A stretch of 64,000 nucleotides of DNA from Maniola hyperantus (lineage: Eukaryota; Arthropoda; Insecta; Lepidoptera; Nymphalidae): assembly GCF_902806685.2 (NCBI RefSeq), contig NC_048536.1, positions 558,001 through 622,000 on the forward strand, in the 5' to 3' direction. A model generated the notes under the pieces. The model ran no database searches and was not told the origin of the DNA. It saw only the letters and a program-made list of their open reading frames with translations. Position 1 is the first letter of the stretch. Each line of letters begins with the position of its first letter. Made by a program: the position numbers and the translations under genes. This document shows, one piece after another, positions 1 to 10,814 of the stretch.

Positions 1-78
1 GCTGCATAGGGGCGCTAGGATTTTTGTGTTTTTATTTTTAATCATTGCCACATTTTCTTTTATTCAAAGTTTATTTAT

Positions 79-220
79 GTATAAGTCCCGCAAATTGCTA
101 TTGCGCTGGAACCATGTCTCATTAACATCAAACTGACGTCATTTTGACGTCAGCCGAAATAAAAATTACCATCAGCTCGGCTAGGCGGCCACGCGCATTA
201 GCAATTTGCGGGACTTATAC
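79..220. mobile_element. MITE family H, copy 1 (twin CRE sites)
   Basis: Short non-coding inverted-repeat element. The ends are inverted copies of TATAAGTCCCGCAAATTGCT, and a TA on each side fits a TA target duplication as in Tc1/mariner-type MITEs. The interior holds two TGACGTCA octamers (134-141 and 145-152). Related copies lie at 8695-8850 and 25293-25432. Superfamily is inferred from the TA only. Confidence 0.7.
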
Positions 221-1045
221 CTACGTTAAGTACGTTATATTATAAAAGGAAAGCTAAACAAGCTAAAGTCTTGTTACAGAATAAAAAATATTGGAAAAAT
301 CCTTTATTTTATGATAAACCAAAATAACAAAAAAATATTTGAATTTACAATTGTTAATATTTTAAAAAATCAACAGAAATGTCTGTGTTTTTGTCAAGAT
401 TATTACTATTATTGCATACTAGGATGGTGTACAGTAGAATTTGGTATTATTAGTTTTACTTATGTTGGATTATTTTATGCACTTAAAGGAAACCAATCTA
501 AACAGTTCTCTATTTGTCTAATTATTATTACTTGATTGATAATTATTGCAAAACTAATGTTCAAATAGCACAATAGCGTAAACGGAGCCCGTAAAACACT
601 GAAAAGCCGGCAGACAGACACATTTTTGTATTTATAATATTAAGTATGGAAGTATAGATTTTTATTCCAAGCATTTTCAAAGTGTCTTATCCCGTATCTT
701 TCGTTTGAAAATGTTAATTCGACAAGGTAAGGGGCCAGTCATAACAGCTTAGCTGCATAAATTACATCGATACAAGTTAGAATGGCTTGCTCCAACCCTT
801 TGACAGTATAATGAGCTGCAAGATCAGGAGTTAAGACTCTCGTTAGCTGTCTAAGCGGATCATGCTCCCCGTGGAATCTATAATACTTGTTAGAGCCGCC
901 GACTTTAGCCGCAGCCGCTGGCGTCGATGCCTCTCCCAGTTAGCTCGACCCTGTATTAAGAAACAGTGGAATCAACAGAACCTTTGATGCTATGAGATGA
1001 AGTTTTAACTTCGACTTGGAAGAGCTAAGAAAATTATAGCATTTT
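221..1045. other. AT-rich gap, no gene seen
   Basis: No coding signal. A short open frame at 311-535 is AT-driven with no recognisable domain. Around 595-660 there is a fragment of the Lep1-like repeat (GACAGACA run then TTTATAATATTAAGTATGG). Nothing else is recognised. Confidence 0.6.
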
Positions 1046-1557
1046 TAGGGTTCCGCACCTCAAAAGGAAACCTTATAGGATCACTTCATTGTCGTTTCGT
1101 CGTGTCTGTCAATAAAACCTAGCTTTTTAGGGTTCCGTACCTCAAAAGGAAAAACGGAACCCTTATAGGATCACTTTGTTGTCTGTCTGTCTGTCTGTCT
1201 GTCAAGAAACCTACAGTGTACTTCCCGTTAACCTAGAATCATGAAATTTGGCAGGTAGATAGATCTTATAGCTGAAATTTGGGGAAAAATCTGAAAACCG
1301 TGAATTTAGGGTTAGATCACACAAAAAAATTAAATTGTGTTCATGAACTAATAATTAGTATTTTCAACTTTCGAAGTGAGTGACTATATCAAGTGGGGTA
1401 TCATACGAAAGGTCTTTACCTGTACATTCTAAAACAGATTTTTATTTATTTTTATGCATCACAGTTTTTGAATTATCGTTCAAAATGTCGAAAAAATACG
1501 ACTGTAGTACGGAACCCTCATTGCACGAGCCTGACTCGCACTTGGCCGGTTTTTTTG
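1046..1557 (+). repeat. Interspersed repeat family A (fragment plus near-full copy)
   Basis: A truncated copy (about 1046-1124) is followed directly by a near-full copy (about 1125-1557). The family runs from a GGGTTCCGTACCTCAAAAGG end, through a (GTCT)n run, to a CTTGGCCGGTTTTT end. It has no long terminal inverted repeats and no coding frame. At least ten copies or fragments occur in this window, in both orientations. Class is unknown; it is non-autonomous. Confidence 0.8.
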
Positions 1558-1574
1558 TGGTATCATACGAGTAA

Positions 1575-1640
1575 TCATCAGTACTATCACCTGTCTTCGT
1601 TTTTGCCAGCGCGGCGTTCTGGTTACACCCTGTATAACAG
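1575..1640. repeat. Fragment of inverted-repeat family M (terminal part)
   Basis: The stretch ends in GGTTACACCCTGTATA and matches the right end of the fuller family M copy at 59547-59916. Only this terminal part is present. Confidence 0.55.
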
Positions 1641-1751
1641 CACTAACTTCCCAACTTAGTATCAATCTGTTGCGACTATCATTATGCATTCTGGTTTATG
1701 TCCACTAGATCCGTAATACGGGACCGAGTATCCATGTAACTTTGCATTTAG

Positions 1752-2046
1752 CAGTACCCGTAGTACAAGATTTTACGTCTCACCAAACCAAACCAAATTC
1801 GAGAGTCGAAATACTTCCGCGTTACAGTAAACTGGATCTTAATAGCTTTGTTTTAAAGCTCAAGTTCGTCTACACTTCTACAGCCAGCGCTCCAAGCGGA
1901 AACATTGCGAAATTAAAATCAGTGGCATTGAATATTTGACTTCAATTCAAGGCTGTTTAGGTCCATTTTACTGTAACACGGAAGTATTTCGACTCTCGAA
2001 TTTAGTTTCGTTTGGTGAGACGTAAAATCTTGTACTACGGGTACTG
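1752..2046. mobile_element. Foldback MITE family F, copy 1
   Basis: A 295-bp element bounded by inverted CAGTACCCGTAGTACAAG ends. Roughly the outer 100 bp on each side are inverted copies of one another, and the middle is unique to the family. No clear target duplication is visible. It lies in the opposite orientation to the copies at 5963 and 12588. Confidence 0.8.
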
Positions 2047-2351
2047 ATAACTAGCTCGGGCTAAAGTTGCAACATCTTTGTGAACTCCAGACACCATCGC
2101 TAAGGACTTAGCTACATGCTAATCTTCTGCACCCTGTCTTGATCTTGTTTAGCCAAACTAATTGTTTGTAGTTTAACGAAATATTCGCAAGTCATCATCT
2201 TCATAAATTTTGTTTAAACAAACAGCTAAACATATTACATAGTAAATTCCTTAGTCTAGATAATTTCAGTAAGCCAGTAAAGTTTTCACAATAAAGTAAA
2301 TTTATAATTACTAGTACATAATATTATTATCCCGATCGAGTAGATATACTT

Positions 2352-2832
2352 ATTTTAATTGTGAACGTCAGGATGGCCGGTGAGGTCCTGGAAAACTGAT
2401 GAAATATCGTCCAAATAATTGTACCTAAATTGTACTATTTAGTACCTTCATTAAGATAATTAGTACCTTGATCAATTAAATTATAATTAAAGAATCTCAT
2501 ACACCGGCCATTCTGACGTCAGGTTCGCCGTTGTGTTTTAGTACCTGGCTTATAGCTACGATTATCATTCTAAAAGTTACGTAGATAAATTGTACCTAAA
2601 TAGTACCTACCGAAACATCCAATGCATAATGAAAATCTCACCAAAATTGCACACAAAATAATATTTGTTTCCGCGCCATACAAATATTTAAGGCCCCCCC
2701 CCCCACACAGGCGCGTTATTATAGATCGATGATATCGCAAATCAATAGTGGAATTCTTGGTAGAATTATTTGGAAGATATTTCGTCAGTTTTCCAGGACC
2801 TCACCGGCCATCCTGACGTTCACATTTTAATT
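2352..2832. mobile_element. MULE-like MITE with 60-bp TIRs and 9-bp TSD
   Basis: The element spans 2361-2823 (463 bp). Left arm 2361-2420 and right arm 2764-2823 are inverted copies with about two mismatches, beginning GTGAACGTCAGGATGG. Identical 9-bp repeats ATTTTAATT (2352-2360, 2824-2832) flank it as a target-site duplication. Long TIRs with a 9-bp duplication are typical of Mutator-like elements, so that placement is inferred. No transposase is encoded. Confidence 0.8.
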
Positions 2833-2984
2833 TTGGCTCCCGTACAACAGTTATAGGTAAGTTTTGCAGCTGCAATCAGCAAAACTGAAATGTGTACTGT
2901 TGCTGACAACTTCACCGTAATTTATATAAGAAGGTTTGAAGGATAATCAACACATCACCGGCCCACTAATAAGCACGTGTCTCC

Positions 2985-3275
2985 TTTCAGGATGGGTTTA
3001 GGCGATAGTCCACCACGCTGCCCACCTAGTAGGTATCTTTCAACGTTGCGCTTTCCAATGCGAGGTCGCCACTCTAGCGGTTTTTCAAACTATGTGCCCT
3101 GTCCATTGCCACTTCAGCTTCGCAACCCGCTGAGCTATGTCGATTACTCTGGTTCTACTCTGGTTTCCTCATTTCTGATTTGGTCACGTAGAGAAACTCC
3201 AAGCATAGCTCTTTATCGCCCGCTAAAACTCTGAAGCTTTCTTATGAGGCCCATATTATGCAATGTTTACGTAAA
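2985..3275 (-). mobile_element. RTE-type LINE fragment (reverse transcriptase C-terminal side)
   Basis: On the minus strand, broken frames contain the runs LRDQIRNEE and IAQRVAKLKWQWTGHI, followed by a WRPR-like stretch. These are characteristic of the end of the RTE-type endonuclease/reverse transcriptase ORF in Lepidoptera. A related fragment lies at 18272-18660 on the plus strand. Stops and shifts make it a dead remnant. Confidence 0.7.
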
Positions 3276-3305
3276 CTTACCTAACTTCGAATATAGAATG
3301 CGATG

Positions 3306-3545
3306 TGGATGATTGGTAGAATAGAATAGAATTGAATAGAATAGATTTTTATTCAAATAAACTTTTACAAGTGCTTTTGAATCGTCAACTAGTTTAATTT
3401 ACCACTGGTTCGGAATGACGTTCCTACTGAGAAGAACCAGCAATAAACTCTGCGGTTGCTCTTTTTAAGAGATCAATTTACAATATTATTATACCATACT
3501 GTACAAGCAATTGCAGCCCCGTGCATTGCTGGAGCGACTCAAATC
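3306..3545 (-). mobile_element. LINE 3'-end fragment with TTCTA tail
   Basis: Read on the minus strand, a 3' UTR-like sequence ends in TTTATTTGAATAAAAATC followed by a (TTCTA)n microsatellite tail. A shorter relative lies at 27693-27797. The Jockey/CR1-like class is a guess from the tail style. Confidence 0.55.
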
Positions 3546-3684
3546 CAAGCTTTCTTATCATTTACATAGTCTTCTAATGTATAGTATGATTTTTTAGAGC
3601 ACACTTTATTAGTATTCAGCTGGCATGCATGCAGTTGCAGGTGCTACAATCCAATTCCAGGCGAGTGCCGAGTGCGTCCTTTTG

Positions 3685-3735
3685 TGGCTGCAGAGTGCGG
3701 AGTGCGGAGTGCGGAGTGCGGAGTGCGGATTGCGG
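3685..3735 (+). repeat. Heptamer tandem repeat (AGTGCGG)n
   Basis: About six consecutive AGTGCGG-type units, the last with a substitution. Simple tandem repeat. It gives short open frames on both strands that I do not consider coding. Confidence 0.85.
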
Positions 3736-3979
3736 CGCGCCGCCATTGTCAATAGCCGCCAGCTTGGTTCAATAATTACGATGCTATTTGTACGTGTTTT
3801 GTTGTTTATTTTCACAATAATTTAAAAAATTGCATTTACAGAAATAAATTCTTTATTCAAAGAAAATATAAATCTAATAACAAAAACATGTGTCTAGAAT
3901 AAGAATTCTAGCATGGAAAGCGTTATTCATAAAGAAACAATGCTTCTATTTTCTTCAAAATAATATTACTTGTGAACTA

Positions 3980-4335
3980 AATCGTCCTTCGCGCGACTTT
4001 GTCCGTAAGTATTAAAAAAAAAAAAAATGAAAAATGGGAAGTCTTTGATTTTCCTGGATGAGCCCATAATAGCTATCTGCATGCCAAATTTCAGCCCGAT
4101 CTGTCCAGTAGTTTGAGCTGTGCGTTGATAGATCAGTCAGTCACCTTTTTCTTTTTAGATTAGCTTATGTTCACAAATTCGTCCGCGTGGACTACATAAA
4201 TTTCAACTCCCTATTTTACTCCCTCAGGGGATGCAAGGTATATCTATACCAAACGTCAACATCGGTTAAACAGATGGGACGTGAAAGCTAGCAGACAGAC
4301 AGACACACTTTCACATTTATAATATTAGTATGGAT
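3980..4335 (-). mobile_element. Two Lep1-like fragments abutting head to tail
   Basis: Two minus-oriented pieces, about 3980-4155 and 4158-4335. Each begins at its 3' side with a TTCGTCCGCG-type hairpin and ends with (GACA)n or ACTGACTGA-type runs. The second ends in TTTATAATATTAGTATGGA, the reverse complement of the usual TC-start end. Confidence 0.6.
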
Positions 4336-4628
4336 GGATGTAAAAAAATACAAACTTTGAGATATTATGTAATTTTTACCGCTACGCTGCTACGGTGCTA
4401 CGGTGCCAGTCAGTGCGTTGAGCATATTGTAGTGGAGCCGGTAGAGCGGCACACCGCACATGGCACAGCGGACTGCGGCGTAGCACTGCTACGTAATAAT
4501 TGGTACGCCACGAGCAAATAAGACAACCGAGCCCAAAAATCAGTACCCATAGCAGTACCCAAATTAACAGTAGGTACCCATATTATAAATATTATAAAAG
4601 TGTGTTTGTTTGTTGGTTTATTCGTTTA

Positions 4629-5004
4629 CTAGCTGATGCCCGCGACTTCGTCCGCGGGGATACGTTTTTCAAAATCCTGCGGGAACTCTTTGATTTTCCG
4701 GGATAAAATCCCGGAAAATCAAAGAGCCTATGTGTTAATCCAGGGTATAACCTATCTTCGTTAGTAGTTTTTGCGTTATTGAGTAACAAACATCCAAACA
4801 CCCACACTTTTACAATATTAGTAGGATTGGCGGCTTAATTGAAGGACAAATCCTTCAATTAAGCCGCAACGGAGCGACCGATCGGCGTGATTTTTTGCAA
4901 GGTTATAGTTAAAGACTTGGAAAGTGACATAGACTACTTTTTATCCTGGAAAATCAATGATCTCCAACTAATTCCACGCGAACGAAGTCGACGACAATAG
5001 CTAG
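4629..5004. mobile_element. Inverted dimer of Lep1-like Helitron-type repeat
   Basis: A minus-oriented copy with its CTAG end at 4629-4632 faces a plus-oriented copy with its CTAG end at 5001-5004. The 5' parts meet at a perfect palindrome around 4829-4864 (GGCTTAATTGAAGGA, then its inverse). Both 3' CTAG ends therefore point outward. The left half also contains a small internal palindrome near 4692-4727. Confidence 0.6.
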
Positions 5005-5235
5005 TTGTCATATTTCCCGCGGGCCGGGCGTCCCTAATATAATGGAGGCCTATCTGCGAATGTTGGCAGTTTGTCGGAATTTGCGACATACTACGTTACG
5101 GTGTAATTGCTTCCAGTGCGATGGGAAAGGGCTTTTAGCGAAGTTCACACTGGAGGCTTTGTCTTGTTGACTCGCAGGAATATGTAGCCGAGACAGCACC
5201 ACAGAAGCATGTCATTTTCTCGAAAAAGCCGTACT

Positions 5236-5377
5236 TTTTAGGGTTCCATACCTCAAAAGGGATAATTGTACGCTTATAGGATCCCTTCATTGTCTGTTTA
5301 TCCCGGAAAATTGAAGAGTTCCCAAAGGATTATTAAAAACCTAATTCCACGCGTGCGAAGTCGCGGGCATCAGCTAG
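5236..5377 (+). repeat. Family A end fused to Lep1-like 3' end
   Basis: The first 65 bp match the GGGTTCC end of family A. The rest (about 5300-5377) is a Lep1-like 3' end finishing in GGGCATCAGCTAG before a T. Confidence 0.6.
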
Positions 5378-5617
5378 TGCAAAATAAATTATAGCAACTT
5401 TTTGTCGAGAAGCATGCCTGTGGTGTGTACGTATAGAGAGGGTAGTTCTCAACGAATGCCTTTGTTCTAAGACGCCCGCACCTAAAAGTTCATTTGCTGT
5501 AATTATAATCCAAACTTTAAACTCTGTCTTTTGTAAACCTTTCCACTTCGCCAACTTGGGACCGACTACCTTCAAGGTACCTAATAATTTCCACAATTTT
5601 CTAGTTTCATTTATGCA

Positions 5618-5790
5618 AACTAATATTATTAATGGGAGTGTGTCTGTCTGTCTGCTAGCTTTTTCTCGGCTTAACCGCTCAACCGATTTTGAAGAATTCG
5701 GTACAAAGATAACTTACATCCCGGGGAAGGGGCTACTTTTTATCCCGGAAAATTGAAGAGTTCCCACAGGATTTTTGGTTTACCTAGTCT
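5618..5790 (+). mobile_element. Lep1-like fragment (5' and middle part)
   Basis: Begins with an AATATTATTAATGG-type start, a (GTCT)n run, the CGGCTTAACCGCTCAACCG core and the CCCGGAAAATTGAAGAG block. The CTAG end is missing. Confidence 0.6.
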
Positions 5791-5962
5791 GAAATAATTA
5801 AAATGAAATGAAGTGTACTTTTTTTATTAATGGGTAAGGAAAGTTGTTATTTTATGATTATGTAAGGAAATAAGTTCCTACTTATCCGAATATACTTCAA
5901 GAAACGGTGCTAGCATAGTGATTAAGGCGATGGGCGGGCGGCCAGGGTTCGGTTTTTGCAAG

Positions 5963-6257
5963 CAGTACCCGTAGTACAAGATTTTACGTCTCACCAAACG
6001 AAACCAAATTCGAGAGTCGAAATACTTCCGCGTTACAGTAAAATGGACCTAAACAGCCTTGAATTGAAGTCAAATATTCAATGCCACTGATTTTAATTTC
6101 GCAATGTTTCCGCTTGGAGCGCTGGCTGTAGAAGTGTAGACAAACTTGAGCTTTAAAACAAGGCATTTAAGATCCAGTTTACTGTAACGCGGAAGTATTT
6201 CGACTCTCGAATTTGGTTTCGTTTGGTGAGACGTAAAATCTTGTACTACGGGTACTG
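5963..6257. mobile_element. Foldback MITE family F, copy 2
   Basis: 295 bp, inverted CAGTACCCGTAG ends, oriented oppositely to copy 1. Its interior matches the copy at 12588 closely. Confidence 0.8.
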
Positions 6258-6642
6258 ATCCGTGCTCCGCAGTGGACCGGCGAAGGGTTAGTGATGATGA
6301 TGATCAGAACATCACTGCAGTATGACCAACCTACATTATTACTCATAGCAAGTTAAAGTAGCAATGGTTAAACCGCAGGAACTAGCCAGTGCTCTGTATA
6401 ATTTAACCGCTGTTTAGGGTTGACACCATAACAAAATAGGGTATTTTGTTAAGTGTCTTAATTTAATCCTAACGTAATAATAAACTATCAAAAAAAATTC
6501 AAAAATTTTATTCGTTCGATAAGTGCAATAAAATTTTGCATTTTAAATTTCGCCGCGAAAACACTACCTGCCATCGTTTTGGGTTCATGAGCTGTCATGA
6601 CGTCACGCAGATTGATAAGCAACGGTGCTTTCTTATGGCAAG
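6258..6642. other. Gap, nothing recognised
   Basis: AT-rich, no coding signal. Contains short direct and inverted AAAATAGGGTATTTTG-like runs but no element I can define. Confidence 0.5.
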
Positions 6643-6777
6643 ATCTATAGAGCGCGCTTTGACTTTGCTCAGACTTAAGATTGAGTTAAAACGAGACAGA
6701 TTTATGTGAGAGATATAGCTCTGTCTCGTTTTAACTCTGTCTTAAGTCTAAGCTAAGTCAGAGTGCGCTCTATAGAT
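6643..6777. mobile_element. Short inverted-repeat element
   Basis: Arms 6643-6699 and 6721-6777 are inverted copies (roughly 49 of 57 matching), beginning ATCTATAGAGCGC, around a 21-bp loop. No clear target duplication. Non-coding MITE-like element. Confidence 0.65.
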
Positions 6778-6794
6778 TTCACCCTTAGTGTAAT

Positions 6795-7462
6795 ACATTA
6801 CAACTTCAATCCAATCCAATCCAATCAAGAGAACAAACCCACCAAATTTCATGTATCTATAGAATCAGCGGTTTAGGCTGTGCGTTGACATATAAGTCAG
6901 TCAGTCAGTCAGTCAGGACTTTGAATTTTATATAGGTTATGGATAGATTGATTATTATTATTATGATGATTGTATTATGATGATTATAAACAGTTAATGT
7001 TTATAGTTACCTGTTGGAGGTTTACCTTACCAATAGTTAGCGCCGTGTTCTTGCTCAGTCTACCAAGTTCAATAATTAATTCATTAGGGATTTATTACTG
7101 TTACATGAAATAGAATAAATACTGTGACACTCGATAAGGAAGGACTTAACACTACGGCGGGCCGGGAGCAACTGAACTACTGACGCTACTTCTTACAATA
7201 TTGCCCGAGTGGCTAGATGCTAGCGTAAGCAGTTCCCCTACAATGATTATTTTCGGTCGTTAATTCTTAGTATTCCCTGCATCAGCCCTGGTCGGTCGTG
7301 CATAGATTATGCGTCCTATTTGAATCTCGCGGCCGCTCCGTTTTACGCAACGATGCATTCGACAGTTCCCCCGAAATCATGACCAGTATTCTATCCGACG
7401 AAAATGTTACAACGTTTAAAATAATATCTCACCGCAACAGATATTATTTTAGAAAATGAAGC
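6795..7462. other. Lep1-variant fragment, then gap
   Basis: About 6795-6950 is a minus-oriented fragment of the Lep1 variant with CAGTCAGTCAGTCAG. The remainder to 7462 shows no gene and no repeat I recognise. Confidence 0.5.
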
Positions 7463-7570
7463 GGTGATAGCCTAATGGTTAACATTTGGAGGTCGGGGAT
7501 TCCATCCGGGCACGCACCTCTAACTTTTCGGAGTTATGTGCGTTTTAAGCAATAGGATCTTGGACTGTTG
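7463..7570 (+). mobile_element. SINE family C, truncated (tRNA-like head)
   Basis: Contains the TAGCCTAATGGTTAA A-box region and a degenerate B-box region (GGTCGGGGATTCCATCC), followed by the ACTTTTCGGAGTTATGTGCG body. The tail is missing. Pol III promoter boxes are inferred by similarity to tRNA-derived SINEs. Confidence 0.65.
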
Positions 7571-8439
7571 TAATAAAATGGTGTGATATTTTGTATAGCG
7601 GTAGTTTATGAGGTTTGAATTCATTATTAAAGAGAATAATTAAAAATCGATTTTTTATCGAATAAACATACGAATCTAAAATTATTATTGTAAAAATGGA
7701 GGTAATGTCTGATAATAAAGATTATATTATTATTATTATACAAAACATCACATCATTTTATTACTACAGTCCAAGACCATATTATTACGCGGCAGAAAGT
7801 ATTGTACATCGAGTGAAAGTGAGATTTCGGCTTTGTAGAACGTTGTCTCTGTCAATCATCCCTCCAACAACGTTCCATACGAAACCGCTTACTCTTTCTA
7901 TAGGTCGATGTACTTGCAATATTTTCTGCCGTGTACTGTAAATATAAGTTGCTCTAACGGTGAAGGAAAACATCGTGACAAAACCAATAAAACGAGAAAA
8001 TCTCTGTATGAAAATATAGGTATTTAACTTTTAGCATTCCTATGTGGACTCGGATATCAAAGCTCAAAGCTCAACACAAAATGGAAATACCCTCGACGCG
8101 CACAAAATCACTCCGTATAATTAAAACTGTCCATAGTCCCACTATTTATTGTTGTGTGACACTATTGGTTTTTATTTTTAAATATATTTTGTTGTGGGAA
8201 CAGAATAATACGTTTTTAAAACCGTTAAATTAAAACGTGGTGTTGATTTTTATAATGTAAATCAATTTTGAACCTGCTTCAAGGTTGATGTGTTTATTAA
8301 GTGTAAGTTTTCAACAAGTTAAAAGAAGTTTTTTTAAAATTCCATTACAAGTTTGCCCTTGACTTTGACTTAGGCTGCTCACTTGCCACCAAATAATAGG
8401 TTTGATTGCAACAAATAGTTAAAATTGAAATTATTACTA
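7571..8439. other. Gap with a small inverted-repeat element
   Basis: About 7789-7932 is bounded by imperfect inverted repeats of CGGCAGAAAGTATTG, a MITE-like element, followed at about 7945-7985 by a SINE C fragment (AACGGTGAAGGAAAACATCG). The open frames here (7696-7941, 8042-8233) show no domain and I do not call genes. Confidence 0.5.
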
Positions 8440-8612
8440 TTTGTTGTTATAGCGGCAATAGAAACACATTTTGTGAAAACTGCAACTGTCTACCTATTAT
8501 GGTTCATGAGATACAATACAGCCCGCTGACAGACAGGCGGACGGACTGAGGGACGGACAGCGAAAGCTTAGTTATAGGGTCCTGTTGAGACCCTTCGGGT
8601 ACGGAACCCTAA
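8440..8612 (+). repeat. Repeat related to family A (subfamily A2)
   Basis: Shares TGTTGTTATAGCGGCAATAG and the GACGGAC-rich run with 61988-62252, and ends in TACGGAACCCTAA like family A. Confidence 0.6.
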
Positions 8613-8694
8613 GAAGGGCCCAAATTACTCTATGGCCCGATAGAACATTTTTTTTAAATTAGTACTTAGTAATGACAGACAATTTTGTTAATGA

Positions 8695-8850
8695 GCGTTT
8701 TGTTAATTGCTAATGGCCGCTATTTTAGTGACGTCAGCACTAGACTGAAGTTTCGAGCTGATGGTATATTTTTATTTCGGGTGACGTCAAAATGACGTCA
8801 TTTCGATGTTATTGAGACATGGTTCCAGCGCAATAGCAATTTGCGGGATT
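8695..8850. mobile_element. MITE family H, copy 2 (three CRE sites)
   Basis: The right end is intact (GCAATTTGCGGGA) and the left end degenerate. TGACGTCA octamers occur at 8729-8736, 8782-8789 and 8793-8800. It lies in inverted orientation relative to copy 1. Confidence 0.65.
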
Positions 8851-9091
8851 TACAAAAACAACATTTTATTTTAATTCATTATCTAGAGCTCTACAGCTTA
8901 CGAGTAGATATAACTTACAAAAGAAAATATAAATGTGACACGACTAAACATTTGTCACAACACATTTGTCGCGGCTCGTCACAAATGAGAACTTAAGAGC
9001 ACTGCGAGTCTCTCGAGAAATGTATCTGTTGTTTGTTTCTACTAGGTAAGTGGTAAGTACGAGTGTCTCTACTAGATTGATTTCCTTTGTT

Positions 9092-9294
9092 GCGGCGATA
9101 AGTTATAAGAGTAGGGATAATAATTAACCTGTCTTTTCATCAAGCATAAGTACTATAAGTATACAGTAAGCTGTGGTAGCCTAGTGGTTAGGACGTCCAC
9201 CTTCTAATCGGAGGTCGGGGGTTCGATCCTGGGCACACACTTCTAACTTTTCGAAGTTATGTGCGATTTCCCGACTAATATTATAAAGGCGAAA

Positions 9295-9326
<32 letters not shown>

Positions 9327-9567
9327 TTGTTACTCCTTCAAGCGAAAACTACTGGACGGATTTAGCTGAAATTTGGAATGGAGATAGATTATACCCTGGA
9401 TTAACACATAGGCTACTTTTTATCCCGGAAAATCAAAGAGTTCACGCGGGATTTTGAAAAATGCAAATCTACGCGGATGAAGTCGCAGGCATCAGCTAGT
9501 AAGTAAATAAATATCACTTGTTTTAACGGTGAAGGAAAACATCGTGAGGAAACCTGCATTTTCAGAT
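9092..9567 (+). mobile_element. SINE family C interrupted by a Lep1-like element
   Basis: About 65 bp of leader (9092-9165) precede the tRNA-like head (about 9170-9230: TAGCCTAGTGGTTAGGACGT, then GGGGGTTCGATCC). After 9268 the SINE is split by a Lep1-like insertion. It resumes near 9510 with ATCACTTGTTTTAACGG and continues into ATCGTGAGGAAACCTGC. The same leader plus head recurs at 45421-45530. Confidence 0.7.
9270..9499 (+). mobile_element. Lep1-like Helitron-type element with (GT)n
   Basis: Starts TAATATTATAAAGGCGAAAG, contains a (GT)n run at about 9299-9323 and the CCCGGAAAATCAAAGAG block, and ends ATCAGCTAG followed by T. Inserted within a SINE C copy. Confidence 0.65.
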
Positions 9568-9712
9568 TTTTCCCCTCATGTCAGCTATAAGATCTACCCA
9601 CCTGCCAAATTTCATGATTCTAGGTCAACGGGAACTACCCTGTATCTTTCTTGACAGACAGACAACAAAGTGATCCTATAAGGGTTCCGTTTTTACTTTT
9701 GAGGTACGGAAT
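9568..9712 (-). repeat. Family A fragment
   Basis: Minus-oriented end of family A, from TTTCATGATTCTAGGTCAAC to TTTGAGGTACGGAATCC. Truncated. Confidence 0.65.
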
Positions 9713-9739
9713 CCTGAAAACAAAAAAAAGAATCTCTTA

Positions 9740-10071
9740 TAAGATACATTTCGGAGAGTGTGCTCAGGAACTTTTCGATCTTGTCCCCCCTTCACCATTT
9801 TACCACCGAACCGCAAGACGTCGGGCGAGTTTCCATCCTTATGTCGTCGACATTCCATCTACACGCACGAAACGTTTTGCGTCATCATTCCTCATACGTA
9901 TGGCTAAGGTTTAGAATACTCTTCCGCGATACGTGTTTCCTACCAATTACAACCCACAGTGAATAAGCATCTTCTAGGTAAACGCGTCCCATCTTAGGCC
10001 ACATCATCACTTCCCATCAGGTGTGATTGTGGTCAAGCGTACACCTATAATGAATAAAAAAAAAAAAAAAA
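9740..10071 (+). mobile_element. LINE 3'-terminal fragment with poly(A)
   Basis: Plus-strand frames hold FYHRTARRRASFHPYVV and, after a frame change, a VFPTNYNPQ-like run. These are typical of the C-terminus of Jockey/CR1-like reverse transcriptases. A 3' UTR (CACATCATCACTTCCCATCA) and an A-rich tail follow. The 3' UTR resembles the tail of SINE family D at 20520-20600. Frameshifted and 5'-truncated. Confidence 0.6.
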
Positions 10072-10280
10072 AACAGCATTCACCACTGTGTCGCGGAGGT
10101 CTTCCATACCACATCTGTGCCGTTAGAGGAGTACCATAGGTCATACAGTTACGGGCATGCTAATCCATCACATGATTACTGAGCCCTCATTACCGTGACA
10201 CGCTAATTACCGTGATCACCCACTAATGAGGCGACAACCGTGATATGTGGCTGACATACACCTATCTATACCTAACTTTT

Positions 10281-10500
10281 ACGTATACAGGATGTAACCA
10301 GGACCCTGACAAAAATGAAGACGAATGAAAGAGAATGACGATAGTTCTGATGATTACTGATATGATAGCACAAAAAAAAACACGAAAAAATATTAAAAAA
10401 CTAGCTGATGCCCGCGACTTTGTCTGCGTGGATTTAGGTTTTTAGAAATGATAAAAGTAGCATATGTCACTCTCTAGTCTCGAGGTCTTTAACTATATCC
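10281..10500. repeat. Family M end fragment and Lep1-like fragment
   Basis: About 10281-10370 matches the ACAGGATGTAACC end of family M. About 10400-10500 is a minus-oriented Lep1-like 3' end (CTAGCTGATGCCCGCGAC) that loses similarity after the TATGTCACTCTC block. Confidence 0.5.
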
Positions 10501-10814
10501 ATGCAAAATAATCCCATCGGTCCGTTGCACCCCTCACGCCTCTCCAAATCTCTACCCGCCTTCTCCACTCCTGTCCCGCTGGCAAGTAACATACCGATGT
10601 CAAAGCCTAGGATTTGGAAGCAAGCGGCATTTATTATTTTGCTTTTTAAAATTTATAATTTTAACAATTTTTGTAAGTATGTTTATGTTAGTTTGTACTC
10701 GTAGTTTAATTAGTGTAATTGGCTTTATGGCCGTTCTAATTAAATAATAAATAAATAATAATTGCATCGGTACTTAACCGGTAGGCCAGTTTTTAAATCA
10801 CCATGATTTAAGAA

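Noticed and set aside
3609..3825. Open frames on both strands over a heptamer repeat
   Set aside because: Explained by a simple (AGTGCGG)n tandem repeat.
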